Positions 32,406 to 44,045 of a DNA stretch of 64,000 nucleotides are shown here, piece by piece. The first letter of the stretch is position 1; the number at the start of each line of letters is the position of its first letter. The notes under the pieces were generated by a model, which saw nothing but the letters and a program-made list of their open reading frames with translations, was not told where the DNA came from and did not search any database. The position numbers and the translations under genes were made by a program. Source of the DNA: Paraphaeosphaeria minitans (Eukaryota; Ascomycota; Dothideomycetes; Pleosporales; Didymosphaeriaceae); the NCBI GenBank assembly GCA_015832175.1, contig WJXW01000006.1:992001-1056000 (forward strand), written 5' to 3'.

Positions 32406-33339
32406 AGCTGAGCTGAGCACCTGGGATGTCTCCACTACGATGAAATTACGGCCACCCACTCTTCTACGATGTATGATTTACGAATAACGACAACACACGG
32501 CGATGTCAGCGACCTTGGGAAAGCTCCTTAATGCATAATAAGATACATAACAGTATATAACAACATCGGTATCTGCGTTGGGTGCCAATAAGCTGCAACA
32601 CTTGGTCCGCGTGCCATACGTGCTCGAGGGAATGAGCTGGACCAAATCCAATGTAGCGGCTGGCTGTGGGTGCGGCATTCGTTGGAATGGTGGAGTTGGA
32701 ACGAACGTGTGACGAAGAGTTTTTCGACAACACCTTGTGGACCTACCCCGCGTTCCAAGGTCACCCTCAGCGCAAGCATTTGGAAAAGACGACTCAAATG
32801 CCATCAGATTGTGGAAAAGCCTGTACGGATTTCTCTCGGACCAAAATCGGGGTCTCGGCCCACAAACCATCGTCGACGTGCTGAATCTCGGGACCGTGGT
32901 GAATCTCTGCTCGCTGGATACGGTGAGCGGGGATTTGCTCATGTGGGGGTTCCGGAGCGGGTTTGGGCTTGCGCTGTTGGTGAAGGATATGGGGATGGAG
33001 AGGATATGCGGGAGGACGGTTTTAGGCATAGGCTTGAGGGGTTGAATAGAGGGCTGCTTAAGTGATTCCAATCCGAGTAATTGGCGATAATATGGTTTGG
33101 CGACTGCTATGTGGTAACCCCACTGGTATCATAGAGCTTTCAAGCAATTGCGAAAGACATGAAGATTGCACTTCCAGCGCGGCGAGATACTTTTTAGTTG
33201 CAAGTAGATTAGACTTTTGGTTTGTAAACAAATAATTCAGAATTGTCTTGATATACGTATAAATATACTTCCCAGTACGTCAATGCATCGGCTTGAAATA
33301 CCCTGTTATCATCGCGTCGTAATTCGTCTGCCCTCATCA
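32406..33339. other. Intergenic region holding one possible gene remnant
   Basis: About 930 bp between the regulator and the MDR gene. Apart from the frame at 32737-33045 (listed separately) nothing gene-like is seen. The part after 33060 is AT-rich. Confidence 0.4.
32737..33045 (+). pseudogene. Possible gene remnant, unassigned
   Basis: A plus-strand frame reads DDSNAIRLWKSLYGFLSDQ followed by GPQTIVDVLNLGTVVNLCSL and a hydrophobic GFRSGFGLALLVKDMGM. Its amphipathic pattern looks more protein-like than other intergenic frames here. An adjacent frame (32666-32760) reads TCDEEFFDNTLWTYPAF. There is no convincing start, splice site or family match, and a 197-codon antisense frame overlaps it, so it may be chance. 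Confidence 0.22.
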
Positions 33340-34459
33340 TCATGACTCCTGTGCGACTCTTACGACAATTTTTCCCCTTGTTCGCCCTGTCCTCAGCTTC
33401 TTGTATCCCTGTGGAACATCCTCCATCTCAAACACCTCATCAATTACCGGCTCGACTTTTCCCTGGACTACCAAGGTCGCTAAACGCTCATAGTCCTTCA
33501 AGTTCGTTGATGCCATCGCAAACGAAAACGGTATCTGCGCACCTCCCAGCCACGTAGGTACCACGAACCTAAAAGCAAGATCATATATGAAACCCAGACT
33601 GACCTGCGACCCTATCTGCACGTACTTCGCCCCGGGCTTGGTGAACTTTGGTGCTTGCCAATACAACGCCGCCGGCTCCCCAACATTATCAAGCACAAAA
33701 TCGACTTTCTTCCCGCTCTTCTCCAGCACATCCGGGACACTCTGCGTACGATAATCAATAACCTCGTCGGCACCCAGATCCTTGCACAGCTGCATATTCG
33801 CACCTGCACCGCCCTCGAATTAGCACCACCCTCATCATCCTCAGGAGACCGCAAGAACACTCACCCGAACACGTAGCCACGACCTCGCACCCCAACACTT
33901 TTGCAATTTGCACCGCAAACACCCCCGTCCCCCCACTCCCCCCATTAACAAACACCCGCTCCCCACCCTTCACGTACTTCGTGAGAGCCTGATACGTGAC
34001 CAGCCCACACACCCCCAGCGCCGCGCCCGCCTCAAACGACACGCCCTCCGGCAACGCCACCGTGCCCTCCCGCGACCCGATGATATACTCTGCCAGCGTG
34101 CCGAATTGCTGTTTCGGCTCCAGCTTCCCGAAGACGCGCTCGCCGGGCTGGAGCGGCGAGTCGGGACCTGCGCGTGCGACGACGCCCGCGAAGTCGAGGC
34201 CGGGGGTCGCGGGTTTGGGGATCGCGAGGCGGCCTACCAGGGGCAGCTCGGCGAGCTTGTAGTCGACTGGGTTGAGGGCGGCGGCGAGGACGCGGATGAG
34301 GGATTCGCCTGGGGCGAGGGGGCGGGAAGGGACAGGAGCGGTGGCGTTGAGGGATAGTGCGGATTCGAGAGTCGTTGGGCAGGTGGTCCATTGCCAGGCG
34401 CGCATCGTGGTGGGGATGTCCATCGTGGTGGTGTTGGTGGTGGATATTGTCGTTGCCAT
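33340..34459 (-). CDS. Zinc-independent MDR oxidoreductase (quinone oxidoreductase-like)
   Basis: Two exons, 34459-33865 and 33803-33340, with a 61-nt intron (GTGAGT...GTGCAG), coding 352 residues. The medium-chain dehydrogenase/reductase fold is clear: the N-terminal catalytic domain has NPVDYKLAELPLVG and TPGLDFAGVV, and the cofactor domain has VFVNGGSGGTGVFAVQIAKV with the glycine-rich nucleotide site, then GCEVVATCSG and DLGADEVIDYR. The Cys cluster of zinc-containing alcohol dehydrogenases is absent, so this is the NAD(P)H-dependent quinone/enoyl reductase branch. Substrate is unknown. It is divergent from the OPT transporter and may belong with the neighbouring regulator and methyltransferase in a metabolic group (inference). 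Confidence 0.9.
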
Positions 34460-35290
34460 TGCTGCTAGGCAGCAGGCGTTCTCAGGAGGAAGGGTTCCGT
34501 GAGGTCGATTATTGGAGGCTGTTTGCGCGATCGTTTATACCTACGTCTTTGGCGGATGTCGTTGTTGCGATGTAGTCGCGCGGCCCAGCTCCGGCGTAGT
34601 GACCCGGATCCCCACGTCGTAGTGTGGGGGCGTTCCGGCTTGGTATACATGCGTAGCATCGTCCTCATAGAGGAACTTCACGCCTAAAGTCGAGCAGGTA
34701 TAGGTCTCGTTACAATGCACGGATGGTGGCTAAAGTTGTCTTTCGCAAGTACATTTCGGCATCCTACACAGCTGTTGTTGGATGTCTACTTGCAATGCCA
34801 TCTCAAATGACGGAATGTGGCGCAAGAAAGAAGACATGTTGAATGCCTTGTTGAATTGTTAACCGTGTTTGCAAGCTGTGAGACGTTTTCCAAATGTGTG
34901 GGCTGTTCAACATGCACTCAAGTTGGTCCAGCTGAGTCGCCAACGCGCTAGAATGGAATGCAATTGCCATCTCAGTACGAGGCCGTCCTGGATCCATTTT
35001 CAACACATAGCGCATTAGGCAAGTTGCCACTCTGGGTCCCCGAAGCTGGCAAATTTCGATCGTCAACCGAGCTAGCGACATCCAGTGGAGAAAGAGCAAA
35101 GCTTCGGCATTGAATCGGTGCGCCGTCGTTGGGTGGGCGCGCAAGCGAGGACGGAGTGCAGCTTTTGCTGGCTAGCTATAAGATAACACAATGCGGACTT
35201 CGAATGGCGCAATTGATTGAAATTTCCAAGATGCAGTCTTTAAAAATCGTGTGAAGTCGACGACGATGGAAGAACGACAAGCCGCTCGTG
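34460..35290. promoter_or_regulatory. Divergent intergenic region, MDR / OPT transporter
   Basis: About 830 bp between divergent starts must contain both promoters. GC-rich near the MDR start and AT-richer near the OPT start; no specific binding site could be assigned and no gene is seen. Confidence 0.4.
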
Positions 35291-37740
35291 ATGGCTAAAA
35301 TTGATTACGACAAGGCGACGGCCAAGACTTCAAGCGCTGACATTAGCCCAGCCCCAAGCCACTTCGGGTCAGCAACAGACAACAAGGGCATCGACGTTAA
35401 AGCGCAATCGCAATCGGAATCTGACCTCGATGCAGTCGACGACACTGCGATTGTGGAAGAGGAAGCCCACGATGATCCTGAGATCGCTCAGCTTCCACTC
35501 ATTGTGCGCCAGACGGTCTCTTTGGAAGATGATCCCACTCTCCCAACCATCACCTTCCGCTACTTCGTGCTCTGCATCTTGTTCATCGTCCCTGGAGCCT
35601 TTCTGTCGCAGATGAGCCACTACCGTACGACCCAAGCACCCTACTCAATCTTCTTCGTACAAATCGCTTGTCATTACGTCGGTCATGGTCTGGCCAAAGT
35701 CCTGCCAGCCTGGCAAATCAAGTTGCCTTTTGGGTACGGTTTCAACTTGAATCCGGCACCATGGAGCATCAAGGAACATGTCCTTGTTACTCTGACTGCG
35801 GCATCGGGCGCGACGTACAACCTGGCCTACACGGTAAGCCACCTCCGTCAGAAGACCCTGCACTGAATCACGTGCTAACGTCTGTGAAGCCAATTTCCAT
35901 GGCTGAATTGTGGTACGACACGAAGATCAACCCTGCCGTGGCTATCTTCTTCATGTTGGCCATTGTCTGGATAGGCTACGCTATCGCTGCGATTGCTCGT
36001 TCCCTATTGCTATGGGAGCCTGAGTACGTGTGGCCTCAAGCGCTCATGCAAACCACCCTGTTCGAGACCTTCCGCAAGCAGGACCGCAACAGCCCATTGG
36101 CCAAACGACAGATGCACATCTTTTTTCTGTGCCTCGCTGGGATGATGCTCTGGCAGTTCTTACCGGAGTACGTCTTCCCCATGACTTCCTCGCTTGCATT
36201 CCTCTGTTGGGTCGCCCCAAAGAACCCTGTCGCCAACTTCATCGGATCTGGCCTCGGAGGTATGGGTTTCATGAACTTAAGTCTCGATTGGTCCAACATC
36301 AACTGGAATGGTACGTCCATCTTGATCACACCATTTTGGACACAGACAGTTCTCTTCCTTGCCTTTGTGTTCAATTGTTGGATTCTACTTCCAGCCGCGA
36401 AGTGGGGAAACCTCGGCTCCTACAAACATGGCCTAATGTCTAATTCACTGCTCTTGGCAAATGGCACCAAGTATCCAACCGCCAAACTTTACACCAGCGA
36501 CTTCAGTCTAAACGAGACTGCTTGGGAGGAGTATGGTCCGGCCTACATGGGACTGCAGTTCGCCTGGACCACTTTCTTCAACTATACCAAGCTGCCGTCA
36601 GCCTTTGTCTGGTTGGCTGCTTTCGGAGGTTCATCGATTCTAGCAACATTCGGAAAGAATATGGCCGCGCGGAAAGCTCGCACCGAGGCGAGGAAGCAGC
36701 AAACTTCTGCTGGTGCTGAGGAACCGAACATCCACCACCAGTACACTGATCGCCTGAACATTCTCCAACGGTCGTACAAAGAAGTCCCTGGATGGTGGTT
36801 CGTAGCGTTGTTCATCACTGGCTTTGTCATCTTGCTTGCAATTGTCGGATCCGGTCATCTCTTCATCCCTTGGTGGACAGCACTCGTTGGTGTCGTGACC
36901 GGCTTCATCGTCGTCGTTCCTCTTGGCTACCTTTACGCAATCTCCAACTACCAAGTCGCAATCGGCGACTTCAACGAGCTCATCTATGGCTACATGGTCC
37001 AAACCGCTGCTGGAGCCGGTCATCATCACCCTTGCGGGCCTTCCGTTTACGGATCCATCGCAGGTGATGCATGGTACAGAGCACAATACATGTTGCAAGA
37101 CCAACGCATCGGGCATTACATGCACATTCCGCCACGCACCGTCTTCTTTAGCCAAGTCTTTGGGAGCATTCTGGGCATACCGATCAATTACGGTGTGATT
37201 CGCTGGGTCCTCAATACGAAATTCGACTACCTATCTGGCGCAAAGACAGATCCTCTACATCAATGGACCGGACAGAGTCTGGTGAGCAGCAATACCATCG
37301 GTGTGCAATACGCCATCATCGGCCCCAAGCGCATGTTCGGCGCCAGCGAGTTGAAAGTCCTGCCCTACGGCTTCCTCGTCGGCGCTGTAGCACCACTCCT
37401 TGTATACGCCTTGTACCGCGCGTTCCCCAAGTCGAAGCTCAAGTTCCAACTCTGGAACACAACGATTTTCTTCTCTGGAATGACTGTGTTTTACGGCAAC
37501 CTGTCGACGGGGTACTTGAGCGCTTGGATTGGCGGGTTTGTGGCCATGTACTGGATCTTTCGACACCACTTCCAGATCTGGAAGCGGTACAACTACATCG
37601 TTGCGGCAGCGTTTGATGCGGCGTTTAATTTCAACATGCTGCTGATCTTCTTGTTCTTTGGGAGTGGGAAGCAAATCAAGATGCCAGCTTGGTGGGGAAA
37701 TAACGCGGATAATGTCGAGAGATGTTTCGCTTTGGAATAA
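35291..37740 (+). CDS. OPT-family oligopeptide transporter
   Basis: Two exons, 35291-35833 and 35890-37740, with a 56-nt intron (GTAAGC...GTGAAG), coding 797 residues. After an acidic cytosolic N terminus of about 75 residues comes the OPT hallmark IVRQTVSLEDDPTLPTITFR, then many membrane helices through to the C terminus. Family motifs include QMSHYRTTQAPYSIFFVQ, a conserved NPAPWSIKEH block, and YKEVPGWWF in the large loop. Established role: proton-coupled import of tetra- to hexapeptides or peptide-like compounds such as glutathione and siderophore-type molecules across the plasma membrane. It sits beside a LaeA-like methyltransferase. The start is the ATG at 35291, directly after a GTG. 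Confidence 0.93.
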
Positions 37741-38785
37741 GTTGTTTGGATCGAGAAAAAGATGCCTCAACGGTATCTTGATCGCTAAGCTTAAGCAAAA
37801 TGACAGACGTTTGTAAATGTTCAGAAATACTATTGAAAACTTTGGTATCATCTACGCTCATACCTACCGCGGGTACCCTTTGTTGCTGACTTGCCGCTCT
37901 ATCTACCTCCTTTGGATTATATGCGCGTATAAGCTCTCACAGATGTATCACATACGCGGCAGCTTCTGCCTTGGACAGTTTCGAAGTTTCTTCAATATTC
38001 GAGGATACAGTGCTTTGTGATGCGGTCAACCGGAGCCCGGTGCGGCGCGGCTTGCTAGATGATGCGCTCGGGCAAAGGGATATTTAAAGTACCGATCGGA
38101 TCACTGGTGTGCGGTGCGGTGCGGCACGGGTTATCAACTGTCATAATATATCAACCGATTTGCATTTCATGTATGTGGATGTATCTAGGTATGTGGATGC
38201 TCGCGTAGTGTAGCCAAAAGAAGCCCGACTGATTTCCCAGCCCTCCACGCACTGATGAAGTCTGCAGCCAGATTGTCTTGTGGCTTTTAGACTGAACCCG
38301 ACCCCGACAGGTTACGCTGTTCACCGGTTGACAGTGATTAGTCAGCTCATGCAAAATCCTCTCACTACATGAGTACTTCACCAGGACCATGTTGGCTAGG
38401 CAAGTGCACCGTCAGATGATCGAGGCGACTAGCTCAATGCACTTCAGTAAGGGCCTTTCGGATGAAATCTTTATTTTTGCTAACAGCAGCAAATCCTTCT
38501 CGACTACCGTATTTGATGAATAAACCACATCGCTCCCAAAACATCAACTTGTCTCCACTTCTCAGACGACCCACTGCCGATACAGCGCTAACCTATTCGG
38601 CCATACCGCATCGCCGGCTCCTACATCTAATCCACTTTCTTGTTAGCCAAGAAGGACGCGCATGAAGGCATTGGTGTTCGCGGCCCTAAACACAACTAAC
38701 GTGCCGCCGTTCATACGTGGCGTGAGCCCAAGCACACGGCACTCCTCAAGTTCAACAGCACCTGCAGGAAGACGTAGGACGAGGC
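37741..38785. other. Intergenic region, no gene recognised
   Basis: About 1,045 bp between OPT and methyltransferase genes. It contains a short GTGCG repeat near 38110-38130. The small frames have no recognisable features. Confidence 0.45.
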
Positions 38786-39772
38786 ATGGCACAGATCAAC
38801 GGTCACGATGAGGTAGGTTCGAAAATCCTTCAAAGTACTGACTAGAGGGCTGATATAGAGTGCCATAGCCATATTGGCTGGGACGAGCAACCGAGGAGCA
38901 ACAGCGGTTAATCAAGCAGCACCATATTTGGACGAAGTGAGTTTTCGCATCCAATTATAGGTAGAGACCATGATGAAGCGACCAGAAGTTGACATGTTGA
39001 TAGGGCTATCGGATACCTCCTTCATCCCTCCATAGCCGCGGTCCTCCCGGAGAACGCACGAATAGCAGACATCGGCACCGGCACGGGAATCTGGATGACT
39101 GAAGCCGCAAAATTTGTCCCATCGACATGCACCTTCAATGGCTATGACATCTCGCCGGACCAGTTCCTGCCGGCTGACTCTCTCCCCTCCAATGTCGCAC
39201 TCGAACTGGGCGACTTCAAGAAGCCAATCCCAGAAGAGCTGAGGGGCAAGTTCGACCTGGTGAACATCCGATTGATCATCATCTCCATGGGCGTAGGCGT
39301 GTGGGAACCTACCCTACAGAACATCCTCACGCTCCTCAAGCCCGGCGGCGCGATCCAGTGGACCGAAGGCAACTTCCTCGAAGCGCGGGGCTTCCGCGGG
39401 GCATCACCTACATCCACGGCAGGACACTTCCTCACCCAGGGCCAGAAACAGTTCAACGGCACACTTGTCAAACGCTTCCGATGGTGTTTTCCATCGGAGT
39501 GGCAGAACATGTACAGAGATGCAGGTCTGGAGAGGATCGAGGAGGATGTGCTGAGCACGGATCGCCTGGTCGAGCAGCGGCCCGAATTCACGGAAATCGG
39601 CATCGGCGCGGTATTCGGCGCGCTAGCTAATCTGGCAAAGATCGAGGAGGAAGGTTACTGGAACGAGCAGGAAGTCCAGGAGGCGAAGCAGAGGGCACTC
39701 GAGGACAGGGCGTCTGGAGCTTACCTGCGCTGGGACTTGCACGTTACGGTTGGCTTCACCAAGAAGGCTTAG
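38786..39772 (+). CDS. LaeA/UMTA-like SAM-dependent methyltransferase
   Basis: Three exons: 38786-38812 (9 codons), 38869-38936 and 39004-39772, with introns of 56 and 67 nt; total 287 residues. The tiny first exon is supported by a good GTAGGT donor, a TACTGAC branch site and exact frame continuity into PYWLGRATEEQQRL, the usual opening of this family. The Rossmann-type SAM site is ARIADIGTGTGIWMTEAAKF (motif I), followed by YDISPDQFLP, the LVNIRL region and LLKPGGAIQWTEGN. The family includes LaeA and many stand-alone small-molecule methyltransferases; sequence does not show which. Being next to an OPT transporter and MDR reductase hints at a biosynthetic role (inference). Confidence 0.9.
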
Positions 39773-40503
39773 GTAGGTAACTGATCTTGGACAGCCAGTC
39801 TGAGACATGAAGAAGCGAAACCGTTGAGCTAGATGTGTACATAGACCGTTAGTTGATGGGGGAAGATGCTTGACAACCTGGAGTTCAATACTTAGGTATG
39901 GTAGGAGGCACCTGCAATCTCCGACCCTGCATACGAAACGTGCACTACCGTATCTCAACCACGGCTGACTTGTCCCCCCATCTCGCGACCGTTTTGCTGA
40001 CGTGTATAAGTGATTGGCTCGGGCCTTTTTTGGGGGTGGAAAATCCTGCTTTCTTGGATCGATGTGCCTGCCAAGCGCCACGCGACCCAACGAACTGTAT
40101 AGGTACCCTTGCGTCCATCACGAACAATACTTTGCCTACATAGATATAGACTTGATGAGTTCGCCATCGTGAGACAGCCGTTCCGTACAGTGCCTATGCC
40201 ATGCTGTTCGTTTCGTAAAGGCCGCGTTATCGATTGCCATCGATCGCTATCGATTGCTACGCTGGTGGGGCCCCGGGCACTAAAATGACGTCGCGTGGCG
40301 ATGGAGGGTGCAAAAGTGGCTCCCAACGGACGCGGGCTGGAGGAGGGATGGAGACGGGATGGTCTGGATCATTGTTGGAGACAGCACTTGACGCGGTGTT
40401 TCTATTTTCATCTCAATCGAGTCTCTAGGGTCGGTCTTTCTTTGATACTCTGTCCACTGTGCTTTTCTTCTTCTCACTCGCTTCTTCAATCATCAATGCA
40501 GAT
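39773..40503. other. Intergenic region, no gene recognised
   Basis: About 730 bp. ATCGATTGC/ATCGATCGC near-repeats occur at 40228-40260. The region just before 40503 is pyrimidine-rich, as expected for the promoter and leader of the CSC1-like gene. Confidence 0.4.
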
Positions 40504-43500
40504 ATGAATGTCCACCAGCGGCAGCGGTCGGGCTCAGGATCCGACAGTACTGATCAGTTTCTGAACTTGATAGCGGATCCGTTTCAAGCACAGGTACGAA
40601 TGGTTCCATCCAGTGGCTCCACTTCTATCAATGACTGACCTTTCAAGGTCCAACAAAACTCCATATACGCCGCCATCATCTACGCCTTCGCCATCTCTGG
40701 CGCTCTGCTCCTCCTCTTCTGCATCCTCCGACCCCGCAACTCCCGCGTTTACGCCCCGCGCGCAAAACACGCCGATGAGAAACATGCCCCGCGACCGCTC
40801 GACCGCAAGCCCCTCGGCTGGATCGCAGCAATCCGCGATGTCAAGGAGCAAGAGCTGGTAGAAAAGATTGGCCTGGATGCCGTGGTCTTCTTGCGCTTTC
40901 TGCGGATGCTGCGGAATATCTTCCTTGTCCTGTCCGTGTTCGGATGCGGCATCTTGATACCAATCAATGTGGTAGGAGGCAGTGCTTTCTACGAACAATG
41001 GGACAATGTCGCGACATTGATGAAGTTCACACCCCAGTACATCTTTGGGCCCAAGTTCTGGGCTTTCGTGATCTGCTCGTATCTATTCCAGGGGACCGTT
41101 TGCGGTTTCTTGTGGTGGAACTACCGGGCCGTGTACCAGTTGAAGAGGACGTACTTTGAGAGTGCCGACTATCAACAATCGCTCCATGCTAGAACGCTCC
41201 TGGTAAGACAATTGCTGTTGTTAATTAGTCTTCATGCTGATACTGCGATAGCTCACTCATATTCCCGAGTCTTCAAGGACAGACGACGGAATTGCTGAGC
41301 TCGTCGACACAGCCAGGCCGACGCAGACCCTTCCACGCACCGCGATCGGTCGTAATGTCAAGGATATCCCCAAACTGATCGAAGCGCACGATGAAGCTGT
41401 TCGTGAGCTCGAAGCTCTCCTGGCCAAGTACTTGGACAATACCGACAAGTTACCGGAGAAGCGCCCGATGTGCGCGCCTGAGAAAGACGACCGATCAACC
41501 TATGGCAAACGCAAGGTCGATGCTATAGATTACCTGACGGATCGCATTGCCAGACTCGAAGTGCAGGTCAGAGAAGTACGCGAGACCGTCGACAAAAGGA
41601 ACCCTACACCCTACGGCTTTGCCAGCTACCCGCGTATCGAAGATGCCCACGCTGTGGCATACGCAGCGAAGAAGAAGGGACCCAAAGGCTGTGACGTTTA
41701 TCTCGCTCCTAAGCCCCACGATCTCCTTTGGCAGAACCTCCCCATGACCAGGGGATCTCGGCGGGCTCGCATGTTTTGGGATGGTATATGGATGATTCTC
41801 TTCACGGCCGCTTACATCGTTCCCAATATTGCCACTTCAGTCTTCCTTTCGGACTTCGCACACTTAGGGCTTGTCTGGCCTGCTTTCCAGACTAACCTGG
41901 CGGCCCATCCCACTGGCTGGGGCATTGCTCAAGGTATCCTAGCCCCGACTGTACAATCTTTGATCTATATGGGTATACCGGTCATGTTCCGTCGCCTGTA
42001 CACTCATTCCGGTGACATTTCAAAAACTTCCAGAGAGCGTCATGTCACGGCCCGCCTGTACATCTTCTTCGTCTTCAACAACCTGATCGTCTTCTCCGTC
42101 TTTGGTTCAGCATGGCGTTTTGTCGCCACCGTCATTGCCGCGAAAGACCAAGGGGCCTGGGAAGCCATCAGATCAGCGCACGTCTTCTCAAAAGTTATGA
42201 CGGGACTCTGCAACATGTCCACCTTTTGGCTGACTTGGCAGATGCAAAAGAATCTTTCAGCGGCCACTGATCTTGCTCAAGCATGGCCATTGGTATGGAG
42301 CTATATTCAGCGCAAGATTTTCACGCCTACACCTCGCCAGCTCATCGAGCTGAGCGCCCCTCAACCGTTCATGTACGCCGAGTACTACAACAGTTACCTG
42401 CAAGTCGCAGTGGTCGGTCTCACGTTCGGCACCTTACAGCCCATCATCCTCCCTGTCACAGCCTTCTATCTCGCCATCGAGTGCTGGTTCAAGAAATACA
42501 TGGTTCAATATGTTCTCATCACCAAGACAGAATCCGGCGGCCGCTTCTGGCGCCTTCTCGTCAACCGAATGCTCGTCAGCGTCGCCCTCGGCAATGCCGT
42601 CATTGCCCTCGTTGTCGGCGCACAGGGCGTTGGTAGCATAAACTCAGTGCGCAACGGCAACATGCTGTATGTCATGATACCGCTCCCTCTGCTACTGCTC
42701 GCCTTCAAATGGTACTGCAAGCGTGCCTTCGACGAAAAACTCATCTACTACTCCACCCAGCCCTTCTCCGACGCCGAAGATGCCGCGTCGCCGGATGGCA
42801 AGAAAACGAAGCTCAACGACCGCGTCGCCGTGCGCTTCGGACATCCTGCGCTGTACAAGAAACTGATCACGCCCATGGTGCACGCCAAGTCACAGCACCT
42901 CCTCCAAGAACTATACGGCCACCGTGCCAGCATCGGCGACCGCAACATCTTCGAAGCGCCACACCGCCGGTCCACGGACCGCGCCATGCCAACGACACCG
43001 TACGGCTACAGCGACGTCTTCATGGCCGAGATGGATCCCTCGGAGCCGGGCAAGCCCGTACCCGTGGCGCGGGACCTCCCCGCCGTGGAGCTCGTTGCCG
43101 AAGCAGACTTGGATTTTGAGAACTTCAAGAAGAGAGCCGAGTTTCGAGACCGCTTTGGCGGCGATGGCGAACTGTACGGCCGACCCGAAGACCTCGTCAG
43201 TCGGCCGGGCACACCGAGTACGTTCGCCACGCTGAACGGGTCCGGCTTCTTTCCGCAAAAGGGGCTGGGCGAGTCGTTGACGCGGGCGTCGAGCCTCACG
43301 AAGCGCGGCAGCGACGACGAGCCGTCGAGGGGTCACGAGGAGGGTGTGGCGTACGAGCCGGGATACCAGCGCACGCCGCTGCGCGATCGGTTCGGGGAGG
43401 TCGATGTGGATATCCCCGCGACGCCGTTTGACGCGGACGAAGTGCTGCAGGCGGGGGGAGCGGTGAGGCAGGATAGCCATGGGAGGTTGCTGCAAGAGGA

Positions 43501-43573
43501 GGGGGACGGCGAGGTGGATTACTTTCCGGGGTTTTACAATGACGATACGAGTTATGACAGATTTAGAAGGTAA
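40504..43573 (+). CDS. CSC1/OSCA-family calcium-permeable osmosensitive channel
   Basis: Three exons: 40504-40593, 40648-41202 and 41252-43573, with introns of 54 and 49 nt; total 988 residues. The N-terminal part has a first membrane helix (SIYAAIIYAFAISGALLLLF) and LGWIAAIRDVKEQELVEKIG, the conserved region of fungal DUF221/RSN1 proteins. Two further helices precede a cytosolic domain with the LLLTHIPES element. The channel core (ITKTESGGRFWRLLVNRML and surrounding helices, ~residues 430-720) resembles the TMEM16-like fold. The long cytosolic C terminus is acidic and Pro/Gly/Arg-rich with RDRFG repeats. Family role: mechanosensitive or hyperosmolarity-gated cation channel, or transporter of the RSN1 type at the plasma membrane. 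It converges with the sugar transporter. Confidence 0.92.
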
Positions 43574-44045
43574 CGATAGAAAAAAAGGGAATGTATGATT
43601 CTTCGGTTGTTACTATTACTTATCGTTATGGCCCACCAGGTTGGAGTTGACGACCATGTGCCCCGCGAGCACAGAGTGCAGTGCATCGGTTATCTCTCGA
43701 TTCTCGTACACATTCAGAGTTGTCACTAGCAATAGTCGTTCGGGTGTCTGGTCTCCCGAAGCTAGGGGCGATGTACAGCCAGAGAAGCGAATATGCAAGG
43801 TAGCGGGCGCGGGCGCACGTTCTGCCTGCAGAAAGGCTGAAGCGCGCACAGTAGCATCGAAACAGCGACGAATAGAGCAGTGATGCACGAGACCGATGCA
43901 ACGATGTGTAGATTACTTGCGTTAACAGTGAATGTCTCAACGAAGGCTCGCAATACCCAGCGCACCTCAATGACTCGTGAAACTCTGCCGCCTTACAAAG
44001 AACCCCCCAACATGTCTCCCATCTCCAAAACCACTACCAGGTCGC
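43574..44045. other. Intergenic region between convergent genes
   Basis: About 470 bp between two convergent stop codons, so it is expected to hold both 3' UTRs. Overlapping frames of 60-125 codons on both strands show no family features. Confidence 0.4.

Noticed and set aside
38818..38830. Sequence resembling a tRNA B box (GGTTCGA...TCC)
   Set aside because: It falls in the first intron of the methyltransferase gene and there is no matching A box or cloverleaf around it.
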